A stretch of 12,719 nt of DNA from an uncultured Pirellulaceae bacterium (GCA_947258905.1 CAMYKF010000719.1:1-12719); one strand, 5' to 3'; positions 1 to 7,647 are shown, counted from the first letter of the stretch. Notes: generated from the letters alone by a model not told the origin. Numbers and translations are program-made.

Positions 1-379
1 CTTGCCACTAAATTCCGCGAAGAGCCCCCAGAGGGAGGGTGGCTTAGACTGGGTCGACTTTTGTCTTCATGGAACACCAATTGTCGTTTGCGGCACTAGA
101 CGCGGGTCTGTCAGCGAGGCTCGACCTGGCCAAGGCGCTCCGACTTCGGCGCAACCAGCTGATAATCAGCTCATACTTGCGACACACAGCCTGATTCCGG
201 TCCGCGAACCAGCATGCTGGCCGTAACGAATGCAACGGTCAGTCGGCTCGTTCACGGCAAGCTGTAGGCATTAGGGAAAATTTAACCCGATTTTTCGCCG
301 AATCAGTCAATTGCCGGCGGATGAATGTCGATGGTTGAACGACACGAATTTATTCTCATCCGTTTCCCCGGAGGCCGTC
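1..379. other. Left-edge region with no supported gene
   Basis: No open frame here looks convincingly coding. A plus-strand frame entering from the left edge stays open to the TGA-type stop near 226, and another stays open to a TAG at 97-99. Either could be the tail of a gene outside the window, but neither translation resembles a family I know. A 41-codon plus-strand frame starts with ATG at 69 and ends near 194; it has no Shine-Dalgarno. An AT-rich patch at about 270-297 contains a near-palindrome (GAAAAT facing ATTTTTC). It could contribute to a promoter for the small gene at 380, but I cannot place a clear -35/-10 pair. Confidence 0.5.
370..374 (+). promoter_or_regulatory. Shine-Dalgarno GGAGG for the 88-aa protein
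   Basis: GGAGG sits five bases before the ATG at 380. It is the best ribosome-binding sequence in the window and decides the start of the small gene against the upstream TTG at 311. Confidence 0.6.
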
Positions 380-646
380 ATGCAGACGATTTCAACCAGC
401 TGGGACGACATCTCGTGTAATCGCACGATCGAGATGGACGTTACCTGCAAAATCACCGACAACGACATCTCGATCGTATCCATCACTCCCACCCGCGTTA
501 TCACCCGCTGTGATCGCGGACAGGCTGATCGCATCATTGTCGTGCATACGCCAACCGGACGGCAGCACTTGCTGACCAGGATCGATATGGATTCGCTGCG
601 CAGCTCGATCGCCGGCCGCAAGCTGGCGACTACGGCTACCCGTTAA
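380..646 (+). CDS. Small hypothetical protein, 88 aa
   Basis: I do not recognise this protein. The ATG at 380 is chosen because a GGAGG Shine-Dalgarno lies at 370-374, five bases upstream. The same frame is open back to a TTG at 311, but that start has no comparable ribosome site. The product is soluble-looking, with no signal peptide or membrane segment. It is rich in short alternating beta-type stretches (around residues 16-50) and ends in a basic tail (SSIAGRKLATTATR). It has three cysteines, at least two in the N-terminal third, with no spacing that suggests a metal site. The stop TAA at 644-646 overlaps the 3' end of the convergent metallophosphoesterase gene by 11 bp. The strong ribosome site and sensible codon use argue for a real gene; the function is unknown. 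Confidence 0.6.
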   Translation: MQTISTSWDDISCNRTIEMDVTCKITDNDISIVSITPTRVITRCDRGQADRIIVVHTPTGRQHLLTRIDMDSLRSSIAGRKLATTATR

Positions 647-1802
647 TTCCAGATCGCGATCGTGCATTGATTTTGATGATGCCGAGTTCCGGGGGACAGT
701 TCCAGCGAATGGGATCGTCCCCCGATATGCCTTTGGAAACGTGCATCAATGTGCGACCGACCTTGAACGTTCCCGAAGCGAATCGAATTCCATAACGGCT
801 GGGTGCGACCAACGGGCCAATTAGCGGCAAACGAATTTGCCCTCCGTGACAGTGACCGGCCAGCATCAGACTGGCATCCAAATTCTCTGCCCAAAAAATC
901 TGGTCAGGCGAATGGGCAATCACCAGACCGGTGCCGGGCGGTGGCTCGCTCAACTGATCGGCGCCGAAATACCAGGGCAATTCGTTGCCTGACAGATACA
1001 ATTGCGTTTGCCGAATATCCACCTGCAACCACGAGCCTGCGGCGCGGACGAAACCTTCGGCTTCGATCGCCCCGCGCAATCGCGACTCATCCTTGATCCG
1101 CAAATCGTGATTGCCGAGCACGTAGTACTTGCCAAATCGGGCCTGCAACCGCCCCAGCGTTACTGGAAACCAGTCCAGGCATTTTTCCGCATCGATAATA
1201 TCTCCGGTCAGGCAGATCATGTCGGGACTGCACTCGTTGCAGTACTGGACAACTCGCTCGAAGTACTCGCGACTGATCTTGCCCGTGAAATGCAGGTCGG
1301 ACAGATGGGCAATCACCAGGCCATCCAGTTCCGCCGGCCAGCGTTCCAGTTCCAGGACCCGATGCTCGACGGAAAGCTTCAGGGACTGGTTGCCCGGGAC
1401 CATTCCCAGCAAACGGGCCTGCAAACCGGCATAGCCCGGTTCGGTCAGCCCTTCACCGAGATTGACCAGCTGGCGGCGCTCGGCAACGACTTCCTCGGGA
1501 CTACTGGTGGTCCAGCGCAAAAACAGCCATCGGACCAGCACAATCAACATGGCAGCCATACAAAACCAGGACCAGGCCGCGACCAGATTACCGACTGGGG
1601 GATTCACAAACATCCACCCCATGGCGTTGGCGATCAGGATGATCGTCAGTGCGGTCAATACCGCGTATATCAGCTTTTCGAATAGCTTGCGTGCCCAACG
1701 CGGCCAGCGCGTCGCATGGATTTGGTTAAAGACTGCGAGCCAGACGGCCAGATTCCCGCCCACAGCGATAACCAGTTTGCCCCAACTCCAAAGCGAAATC
1801 AC
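636..1802 (-). CDS. Membrane-anchored calcineurin-like metallophosphoesterase
   Basis: A 388-residue protein with three probable N-terminal membrane segments (about residues 8-28, 43-63 and 73-95) and a metallophosphoesterase domain from about 160 onward. All the metal-site motifs are visible: D169-L-H171, G200-D201 with D204, the G230-N-H232-D233 motif, H297, and G316-H317-C-H319. The domain therefore looks catalytically intact and probably faces one side of the inner membrane. The layout resembles YkuE/YaeI-type phosphoesterases. Membrane-anchored members include the lipid A enzyme LpxG of the related chlamydiae, so a UDP-diacylglucosamine hydrolase is possible but unproven. The start is GTG at 1800-1802, with a GGATGG-like sequence a few bases upstream. 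The gene lies 98 bp downstream of the signalling gene on the same strand and could be co-transcribed with it. Confidence 0.88.
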   Translation of the reverse strand: MISLWSWGKLVIAVGGNLAVWLAVFNQIHATRWPRWARKLFEKLIYAVLTALTIILIANAMGWMFVNPPVGNLVAAWSWFCMAAMLIVLVRWLFLRWTTSSPEEVVAERRQLVNLGEGLTEPGYAGLQARLLGMVPGNQSLKLSVEHRVLELERWPAELDGLVIAHLSDLHFTGKISREYFERVVQYCNECSPDMICLTGDIIDAEKCLDWFPVTLGRLQARFGKYYVLGNHDLRIKDESRLRGAIEAEGFVRAAGSWLQVDIRQTQLYLSGNELPWYFGADQLSEPPPGTGLVIAHSPDQIFWAENLDASLMLAGHCHGGQIRLPLIGPLVAPSRYGIRFASGTFKVGRTLMHVSKGISGDDPIRWNCPPELGIIKINARSRSGING

Positions 1803-1900
1803 CGCACCATCCGCAACGAAAAGAAATGGTCAGACAAGTATCGTGTTGAGAATATCAGACACGCAAAAAAGGCACAGGCACGTAGCGTACTTTTTGGCCG

Positions 1901-3625
1901 TTACGCTTGTTGCGGTATGCCGTCATCGGAAATCAGTCGCTCAATGGTCTCCAGCAACTGCTCCAGCTTGAACGGCTTGTAGAGAATGGCATAAGGTTTC
2001 AGTCCCGCCTGCCGCGCCTTGACAATCGAATGGCCCGGATCGTAGCCGAATCCGGTCATCAAGGCCAATGGTGGATCTTCCGTCGTTTCCTTTAGCTTCA
2101 TCAGCATCTGGTAACCCGTCAGATCGGGCAAGCGGATATCTGCAATGATGGCGTCATAGGCAGTTTCCGGATCGCTATTCCGCACCATCAACATGGCTTC
2201 GTTACCTTCGTGTGCGGTTTCCACGATGCAGCCATAGGGCTCGAGCAGCAGATGGGCGCTGTTCCGCACTTCGTCTTCACAGTCCACTACCAGAACGCGG
2301 CAGTTTCGCAACAACGGACGCTGATGCTGTTGCACCGACTCGGGTACCGATTCCCCGTAAGTCATCTCCTCGCGGGCGTTGTGAATCACCTGCTTGATCT
2401 CACGCGAATTCTTCAGAATCCGCCGCAAACGGCGAGACACGTTGGCATCCTGCCCGATATAGTTCTCGATCACGTGCACCGTGTCGTTGAGGATTTCATC
2501 GATCGGCAGCCCCACGGCCGTTTCAATCGCTTCCACACTCGCCTGCGCCGTGTTGGCCTTTTCTGCCACCAGCAGTTCCAGAGTGTTCAGCGCCCGGGCA
2601 ATGTCGCGTGCGAATATCTGCAACAGCTGCAAATCGCTTTCGCGAAAGGCACCGATCTTCGGACTCTCCACATTGAATGAACCAATCACCTGGTCGTGCA
2701 GCAACAACGGTACAGTCAGCGAACTCTTGGCACCAATCAATCCGCCCACATACAGCGGATCACTGCGCGTGTCTTCGCATAGATAACTCTGGCCCGTCGC
2801 ACACACGAACCCTGTGACCCCGTTGCCTTGTGATTCCGCATACAGGGGGCGCTTGGACTCGTCGCTGTCGATACCTTCGCTCAGCAGGGCAATGCACTGA
2901 TTCGTCTTGCGATCGATCAGCCGAATCTCCACCACGTCGTAGCCCAGCACGTCTTGCGTATTGTGCAGGATATTGACCTTGAGCAACTCGATTCGCTCGT
3001 CAATGCTCATCCGGTAGACTTCTTCCGGAGTCAGGTCGGCCAGTTCCGATCCGGCATTGTGAATCGCTTCCAGTTTTTGCACATGCAGGCATTCTTCGGT
3101 CACATCACTTAATGTGACCAGGTTGTGTGTTGGTTGCTCGCCATCAACGCTGACCGGCGCCACCCGAATACTCAGGTATGAACGGGGCCCGCACTTGAGC
3201 GACGCGGTTACCGCCTGGTTCGATTTCAGCGCATTGGCCAGTGGATTGCTGCTTTCGCCGAGAATCTCCGGGGGCCCGAGGGCCTCAAAAAAATCAAAGC
3301 CGACAAGCGGTCGATTTTCAAACCAGCTGGCCAGCCTTTTGTTCGCCCATATGATTTTGTGGCTGCGATCAGTTACCGCGAATCCGTCCGGCATTTGATC
3401 AAAGATGATCGAATTCTGCATCAGGTGCCAGAATTGCCACTGGGCTTCATCAGGCCGGTTGAGAATAAAGAAGCCGTCATACTCGGCATTGAGAATGGCT
3501 TCGTCGAACTCCTTGATGTTCACACATACCACGTCACACCAGTCGGGCAACTCGATCGGCAGCCCTTTCTGCTGAAACTGATCATCCGTGACGCACAGGA
3601 TTTTTCTGGTTTGTGTGGTAGCCAC
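1901..3625 (-). CDS. PAS-GAF-receiver signalling protein without kinase domain
   Basis: A 574-residue cytoplasmic signalling protein. Residues 1-65 (RKILCVTDD...) resemble a receiver fold lacking the phosphoacceptor Asp. A PAS domain spans about 68-180 and a GAF domain about 203-350. A helical segment at about 355-415 looks like a histidine-kinase dimerisation region, but at the expected His position, five residues before P374, it has T369. A C-terminal receiver (442-565) is intact: acidic pocket D448/E450/D451, phosphoacceptor D496, T524 and K550 in YKPF. There is no HATPase domain, so the protein cannot be a conventional kinase. It probably receives phosphate from a partner and couples it to PAS/GAF ligand sensing. 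The start is GTG at 3623-3625, supported by the receiver-like N-terminus; the next in-frame Met is residue 69, inside the domain boundary. A probable promoter lies at 3698-3726. Confidence 0.85.
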   Translation of the reverse strand: MATTQTRKILCVTDDQFQQKGLPIELPDWCDVVCVNIKEFDEAILNAEYDGFFILNRPDEAQWQFWHLMQNSIIFDQMPDGFAVTDRSHKIIWANKRLASWFENRPLVGFDFFEALGPPEILGESSNPLANALKSNQAVTASLKCGPRSYLSIRVAPVSVDGEQPTHNLVTLSDVTEECLHVQKLEAIHNAGSELADLTPEEVYRMSIDERIELLKVNILHNTQDVLGYDVVEIRLIDRKTNQCIALLSEGIDSDESKRPLYAESQGNGVTGFVCATGQSYLCEDTRSDPLYVGGLIGAKSSLTVPLLLHDQVIGSFNVESPKIGAFRESDLQLLQIFARDIARALNTLELLVAEKANTAQASVEAIETAVGLPIDEILNDTVHVIENYIGQDANVSRRLRRILKNSREIKQVIHNAREEMTYGESVPESVQQHQRPLLRNCRVLVVDCEDEVRNSAHLLLEPYGCIVETAHEGNEAMLMVRNSDPETAYDAIIADIRLPDLTGYQMLMKLKETTEDPPLALMTGFGYDPGHSIVKARQAGLKPYAILYKPFKLEQLLETIERLISDDGIPQQA

Positions 3626-3922
3626 TTTTGCGTTCCCAGGTTATCGCGACTGGATGGCATCCGACCGGCGGGAACGTCGGACGCCTTCGGGCTGTATGTT
3701 ATAAATGTAGTTAAATCATCTGACCAGGCATACACAACTTTACTACGTTATCGGGACAAAACCGGTTCTTCTGCAATGGAAATCTGCGTTCCCTACCGCC
3801 GCGATTACGGCAACCAGCTTGCCCCGCAGAACCAGAACCGGAAACCACGTGTCCCGCAACCGGCCGCAGCGGTTCTCGAACGCTGGAAATTCCACCGGGG
3901 TCGCCGGTAACACCACAAGCCT
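3626..3922. other. Divergent intergenic region between signalling gene and rsgA
   Basis: About 297 bp separate the two divergent genes. The part nearest the minus-strand gene carries its probable promoter and, in the leader, a 6-bp inverted repeat (TCCGAC at 3660-3665 and GTCGGA at 3676-3681, 10-base loop). Weak plus-strand promoter-like sequence is present around 3720-3750 (CTGACC followed by an AT-rich stretch), but the match is too poor to annotate for rsgA. Open frames crossing this region on either strand give translations that look non-coding. Confidence 0.4.
3698..3726 (-). promoter_or_regulatory. Sigma70-like promoter for the PAS-GAF-receiver gene
   Basis: Read on the minus strand, TGGTCA (3726-3721) and TATAAC (3703-3698) are separated by exactly 17 bases. 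They match the TTGACA and TATAAT consensus at four and five of six positions. Transcription would begin near 3690, leaving an untranslated leader of about 65 bases before the GTG at 3625. Inference from consensus only; planctomycete promoters are less well characterised. Confidence 0.45.
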
Positions 3923-4055
3923 ATGGGAAAACGCAAACGAAAAATCCGCGCGGAATTCCGCAAGAAATACGACAGCGCCGTCCGCAAAAAAGACTTTACG
4001 CGTCAGGCTTCCGATGACGTGACCGACGAAGCGCACGTGGCCGAGCAACGGTCAG
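3923..4055 (+). pseudogene. rsgA: Out-of-frame N-terminal piece of rsgA
   Basis: The ATG at 3923 begins a basic sequence (MGKRKRKIRAEFRKKYDSA, then DFTRQ about residue 25 onward) typical of the N-terminal extension of RsgA in planctomycetes. It is in a different frame from the GTPase at 4107-4982. By homology, sense persists to about AEQRSG (near 4055), after which the frame gives nonsense and stops at 4153. The frame carrying the rest of RsgA is open only after a TGA at 4020-4022 and already reads GQVLLDVDL...GRVLSVHGL between about 4050 and 4115. The switch therefore falls close to 4035-4055. The stretch usually linking the two parts (of the type GKGELTRKRT, recalled from the family) also seems to be missing. 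The cause could be a small deletion, an indel, or a sequence error. Confidence 0.65.
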
Positions 4056-4106
4056 GTCCTGCTGGATGTCGACCTGGACAAGTGCATCGCCGGCCGGGTA
4101 CTCAGT

Positions 4107-4982
4107 GTGCACGGGCTGAAAACAATCGTGGAAACCGGTCAAGGCAACTTTGAATGCGCCACCCGCGGCCTGCTGAAAAGCCTCGCCACCGAACTGCAGC
4201 ACGTCGTGGTGGCCGGTGATCACGTGATGATTCGCCCCGAGGATGGCCGGCAGGGAATGATTGTGCGTGTCGAACCACGCCGCTCCGTCATCAGTCGCAC
4301 CAGTCGCGGAAGGCGGCAGATTCTGGTGTCCAATGTCGATCAGGCACTCATCGTATGCAGTGCCGCGAAACCCGCACTAAAACCCAACCTCATCGATCGT
4401 TACCTGATCGCCACCGAACAAACCGATATTCAACCCATCGTGCTGATCAACAAGATCGATTTGGTGGACGCGGCCGAATTGCAACCCCTGATCGGCGTGT
4501 GGAGCGCCATGGGTTACATCGTGCAAATGGTCTCGGCCGAAACAGGGCAGGGCATTGAGCGACTAAAACAACTCGTCGCCGGCAAGGACAGCGTCGTGAC
4601 CGGACAAAGTGGCGTGGGCAAATCGTCGTTGCTCAACGTCATCGACCCCGAACTGCAATTGAGGACCAGCCATGTCAGCCAGGATTCGGAGAAAGGACGT
4701 CACACGACAACTTCCGCCGTGCTCGTGCCCATTCCCGGTGGCGGACACATTGTCGATACTCCGGGCATCCGCCAGTTTCAGCTGTGGGATGTGGCCCGCG
4801 AGGAACTCGAAGGCTGTTTTCGCGACATTCGTCCCTTCATCAACGGATGCCGCTATCCCGATTGCTCGCACCGGCACGAAACGGAGTGCGCCGTCAAGGA
4901 TGCCGTGGCCGATGGCATGATCGACGTACGCCGGTATGAAAGCTACACCGGCATGTACGAAGAAACCCATCGTGGCACGTGA
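4107..4982 (+). CDS. rsgA: Ribosome small-subunit GTPase RsgA (main frame, N-terminus displaced)
   Basis: RsgA (YjeQ) is a circularly permuted GTPase that acts in late 30S subunit maturation. The frame from the GTG at 4107 gives 291 residues: remainder of the OB fold (to about 60), then the G motifs in permuted order: N115-K-I-D118 (G4), SAETG 143-147 (G5), the P-loop G166-QSGVGKS (G1), KGRHTTT from 196 (G2) and D217-TPG (G3). The C-terminal zinc motif is complete (C248, C253, H255, C261, spacing 4-1-5). GTP binding and zinc sites thus appear intact. The GTG is the only standard start in this frame, yet it cuts off the first OB strand, whose sequence (GRVLSV) is encoded just upstream in the same frame. 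The native N-terminus is almost certainly at 3923 in another frame. VOC gene follows 70 bp downstream. Confidence 0.93.
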   Translation: MHGLKTIVETGQGNFECATRGLLKSLATELQHVVVAGDHVMIRPEDGRQGMIVRVEPRRSVISRTSRGRRQILVSNVDQALIVCSAAKPALKPNLIDRYLIATEQTDIQPIVLINKIDLVDAAELQPLIGVWSAMGYIVQMVSAETGQGIERLKQLVAGKDSVVTGQSGVGKSSLLNVIDPELQLRTSHVSQDSEKGRHTTTSAVLVPIPGGGHIVDTPGIRQFQLWDVAREELEGCFRDIRPFINGCRYPDCSHRHETECAVKDAVADGMIDVRRYESYTGMYEETHRGT

Positions 4983-5052
4983 TGCCGCCCTGCCGCGAGG
5001 CCAATCGTTGACTGCAACCCGCCACATTACCCGCCTCACAAGGAATCCAGAA

Positions 5053-5490
5053 ATGCCCCGACATCTGGCCGGCATTGCCGAAATCGTCGATGACATTGAC
5101 GAAGCTGTAAAGTTTTATTGCGACACCCTGGGATTCGACATTCATCAGCGGATGGAAAACGACTACGTGATGCTTAAGATTCCCGGTGTGCTGCATTTCG
5201 GAATCTGGAATCGGGCGGCCGCCGCCCATGCCATCCTGGGTAGTCGTGATCTGGCTGACCAGGTGCCGCTGGGATTCACGATTGAATTTGAAGTAAACGA
5301 TATCGACCAGACAGCCAAACAGTTGTCGGCGGCTGGCTGCCAGCTGACTCATCCGCCACGCACCGAGCCGTGGGGCCAAAAGAGTTGCCGCATGGATGCG
5401 GTTTCCGGTGCACCCCTTGGATTCGCCGAGACCCCGTGGGCCCGTCAACTGAAGTCTGATGCGACAGCCGCACCGGCGGACAGCGATTAG
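5053..5490 (+). CDS. VOC-fold (glyoxalase/bleomycin-resistance-like) protein
   Basis: A 145-residue protein of the vicinal-oxygen-chelate superfamily. It shows the two expected beta-alpha-beta-beta-beta halves: HLAGIAEIVDDIDEAVKFY at residues 4-22 opens the first, and TIEFEVNDIDQTAKQL (about 76-91) the second. It ends with the typical EPWGQ (105-109) and a late Glu in GFAET. Candidate metal or substrate residues include H4, H48 and E126, but the set cannot be assigned from sequence alone, so the substrate is unknown. The ATG at 5053 is preferred to an in-frame upstream start at 4936 because AGGA lies at 5041-5044 and the fold begins right after it; the upstream start would overlap rsgA. The last 32 bases overlap an alternative long form of rimO. 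Confidence 0.85.
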   Translation: MPRHLAGIAEIVDDIDEAVKFYCDTLGFDIHQRMENDYVMLKIPGVLHFGIWNRAAAAHAILGSRDLADQVPLGFTIEFEVNDIDQTAKQLSAAGCQLTHPPRTEPWGQKSCRMDAVSGAPLGFAETPWARQLKSDATAAPADSD

Positions 5491-5584
5491 CGCTGGTTCA
5501 CGCGAGCCGTTTGGGATAACATCATGGTTTCGTCCTGCGCAACGCTGGCGCTTTGAAATTCCGGATATCGCGGTTTCCAGTTCC

Positions 5585-6976
5585 TTGTCTGCCGACTACC
5601 AGCCTCCTCCGCAATCACCCGACTACAAGGGCAGTTACGCCTTTGTCTCGCTGGGCTGCGCCAAGAATACCGTCGACAGTGAACGCATGATGGGCTTGCT
5701 GAAGCTGGACGGTTATCAGCTGGTGCCCGATCCGGCCCACAGTGATTTTGTCATCGTTAACACTTGCGGCTTTATCGAGCAGGCCCGCAAGGAGTCATTT
5801 GCCGCCATCGATGAGATGCTGGAACTCAAACGAAACGGCCACACGCGCGGCGTCATCGTATCCGGCTGTCTTGCCGAACGACAAAAGGAACAGATGCTTG
5901 AGGAACGACCCGACATCGACAACCTTGTGGGCGTGTTCAGCCGCGATGAGATCACTGGAATTGTCGACCGCATGCTGGGCCATCAAACCGAACAGCGGAT
6001 GTTGTTTCAGCCGGCCCCGATTCGCGCTTTGCCGGATACCAATCGACTGCGTATCACACCCCGGCATTTCGCCTGGCTGAAGATCTCCGAAGGCTGCGAC
6101 AGGTTGTGTACGTTTTGCGCCATCCCCAAAATGCGCGGCAAACACGCCACCAAGCCGATAGAGCGAGTCCTCGAAGAGGCCCGGGAACTGGCCGAATCCG
6201 GCGTCCGCGAATTGATCATCGTCGCCCAGGACACCACTTATTACGGCATGGATCTGTACGGCGAACCGCGTCTGGCGGAACTGCTGAGGGAACTGGATCA
6301 GGTCGAGGGCCTTGAGTGGATTCGCCTGATGTACTTTTATCCCATGTACATTGACCAGCAGCTGATTGAAACGATTGCCGGAGCGCAGCGCATCCTGCCC
6401 TACATCGACATGCCGCTGCAACACATCAATGACACCATGCTGAGACGCATGAGTCGTCGCGTGAATCGGCAGCAAACCGAACAGATCATTGACGACTTGC
6501 GCAGCGGAATCCCCGGATTGACGCTTCGCACCACCATGATCACCGGATTTCCTGGCGAAACCGACGAGCAATTCAATGAACTGTGCGAATTCGTGGCCGA
6601 TCAGCGATTTGAACGGCTGGGCGTGTTTACCTATTCATTCGAACCGGATACACCGTCAGCCCAATTGCCTGACCACATTGACGAATCAATCATGTTGCGG
6701 CGGCGTGAGCAGTTAATGCAAATCCAGCAGCAAGTGATTTTTGACCGCAACGCCTCGCATGTGGGAAAAACGATCTCTTGCATCATCGATCAGGCGATAC
6801 CCGATCATGCCAGTGCCTGGGTAGCCCGTGCTACTTTCGACGCGCCGGATGTCGACGGACTCGTATTTGTGACTGAAACCGAACACAGCCTGCAATCTGG
6901 TGACATTGTCGATTGCGAAGTCGTCACCAATCAGGATTACGATCTGGTCGCAGTGGCGATCACGCCCCCTCGCTGA
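5585..6976 (+). CDS. rimO: Ribosomal protein S12 methylthiotransferase RimO
   Basis: RimO is a radical-SAM enzyme that adds a methylthio group to a conserved aspartate of ribosomal protein S12. From a TTG start at 5585 it is 463 residues, the usual size. The N-terminal UPF0004 domain has the three cluster cysteines C25 (SLGCAKN), C61 (NTCGF) and C95 (SGCLAER). The radical-SAM domain carries C171-x3-C175-x2-C178 (SEGCDRLCTFC). A C-terminal TRAM domain covers about 390-460. Both [4Fe-4S] sites look complete. The start is uncertain: an in-frame ATG at 5459 would add 42 residues of unconvincing sequence and overlap the VOC gene by 32 bp. The TTG has no clear Shine-Dalgarno but gives the family-like short lead before YAFVSLGC. 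pgsA begins 26 bp downstream. Confidence 0.96.
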   Translation: MSADYQPPPQSPDYKGSYAFVSLGCAKNTVDSERMMGLLKLDGYQLVPDPAHSDFVIVNTCGFIEQARKESFAAIDEMLELKRNGHTRGVIVSGCLAERQKEQMLEERPDIDNLVGVFSRDEITGIVDRMLGHQTEQRMLFQPAPIRALPDTNRLRITPRHFAWLKISEGCDRLCTFCAIPKMRGKHATKPIERVLEEARELAESGVRELIIVAQDTTYYGMDLYGEPRLAELLRELDQVEGLEWIRLMYFYPMYIDQQLIETIAGAQRILPYIDMPLQHINDTMLRRMSRRVNRQQTEQIIDDLRSGIPGLTLRTTMITGFPGETDEQFNELCEFVADQRFERLGVFTYSFEPDTPSAQLPDHIDESIMLRRREQLMQIQQQVIFDRNASHVGKTISCIIDQAIPDHASAWVARATFDAPDVDGLVFVTETEHSLQSGDIVDCEVVTNQDYDLVAVAITPPR

Positions 6977-7002
6977 TTCCAAATGCCCTAACAGAATTTC
7001 CC

Positions 7003-7632
7003 ATGGACACTCCCTCCGAAACCACGGCAACGCAGTCCATCTGGAATGTTCCCAACCGCATTTCCGTGGCGCGGCTGGTCTTGTCGATTCTCGTGTTTGC
7101 GTTTTTGCCGCTGGGCTGGTACTGGGCGGCCTTTGTCTCATTCGTCGTGGCGGCCGGTACGGACTGGGTCGATGGCTGGTGGGCTCGCAAATACGACCAG
7201 GTCACCCAGCTGGGACGCATTCTGGATCCGTTTTGCGACAAGGTACTGATCTGCGGTACATTTATTCTGCTGGCCGTCGCCATGCGTGATTATCCGTGGT
7301 ACGCCAAGGTCGCCGGCTGGATGGCCGTGGTTGTTGTGGCGCGGGAAATCCTCGTGACCGCGCTCCGCAGCATCATCGAACAATCCGGCGGTGACTTTTC
7401 CGCCAAGATGGCTGGCAAACTGAAAATGTGGTTTCAGTGTATTGCCGCCGGTGCCTGCATGATCGCGTTGGCGGTTTCCGGACCTGACCCGGCAGCTTCC
7501 GAAACACCTGTCCCTGCGTGGCTGAACATTACTGTCATTATCTCGGTCTGGGTGGCGGTCGCCTCCACTTTGCAATCCGGTTATCTGTACATCGTGGGCG
7601 CGGTCGACCAGATTGATCTGGGCGCGAGATAG
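7003..7632 (+). CDS. pgsA: CDP-diacylglycerol--glycerol-3-phosphate 3-phosphatidyltransferase
   Basis: PgsA joins CDP-diacylglycerol and glycerol-3-phosphate to make phosphatidylglycerophosphate, the precursor of phosphatidylglycerol and cardiolipin, in the inner membrane. The 209-residue protein has the complete CDP-alcohol phosphatidyltransferase signature: D54, D57-G58, A61-R62, G71, D75 and D79 with standard spacings. It also has several membrane segments (about 22-52, 80-95, 103-120, 140-158 and 172-195). The NVPNRISVARL opening and the SAKMAGKLKMWFQ stretch are typical of PgsA rather than of other members. The ATG at 7003 is chosen because NVPNRI follows at the normal distance; an in-frame start at 6913 would lie inside rimO. 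The protease gene follows after 15 bp, suggesting co-transcription. Other CDP-alcohol transferases (for example phosphatidylserine synthase) are less likely. Confidence 0.93.
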   Translation: MDTPSETTATQSIWNVPNRISVARLVLSILVFAFLPLGWYWAAFVSFVVAAGTDWVDGWWARKYDQVTQLGRILDPFCDKVLICGTFILLAVAMRDYPWYAKVAGWMAVVVVAREILVTALRSIIEQSGGDFSAKMAGKLKMWFQCIAAGACMIALAVSGPDPAASETPVPAWLNITVIISVWVAVASTLQSGYLYIVGAVDQIDLGAR

Positions 7633-7647
7633 CGGACCGGTGCATCA

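Noticed and set aside
44..235. Minus-strand 63-codon frame and plus-strand 74-codon frame (2-226) at the left edge
   Set aside because: Neither has a ribosome site, recognisable domain or convincing composition; the two overlap each other.
1002..1685. Long plus-strand frame (227 codons) opposite the metallophosphoesterase
   Set aside because: It is the antisense shadow of a gene with complete catalytic motifs; its translation resembles no family.
1860..1890. Terminator for the signalling gene: short stem with a nearby T-run on the minus strand
   Set aside because: The stem is about 5 bp with a G-U pair, and the T-run is offset by several bases; not convincing.
3359..3910. 183-codon plus-strand frame spanning the start of the signalling gene and the intergenic region
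   Set aside because: Mostly antisense to the PAS region, and the rest runs through promoter sequence; no conserved motif or ribosome site.
5459..5584. Longer rimO start at ATG 5459
   Set aside because: It would add about 42 residues unlike RimO N-termini and overlap the VOC gene; kept only as an alternative.
5795..6571. 258-codon minus-strand frame opposite rimO
   Set aside because: Antisense shadow of a clear rimO gene; length is explained by codon bias in the real frame.
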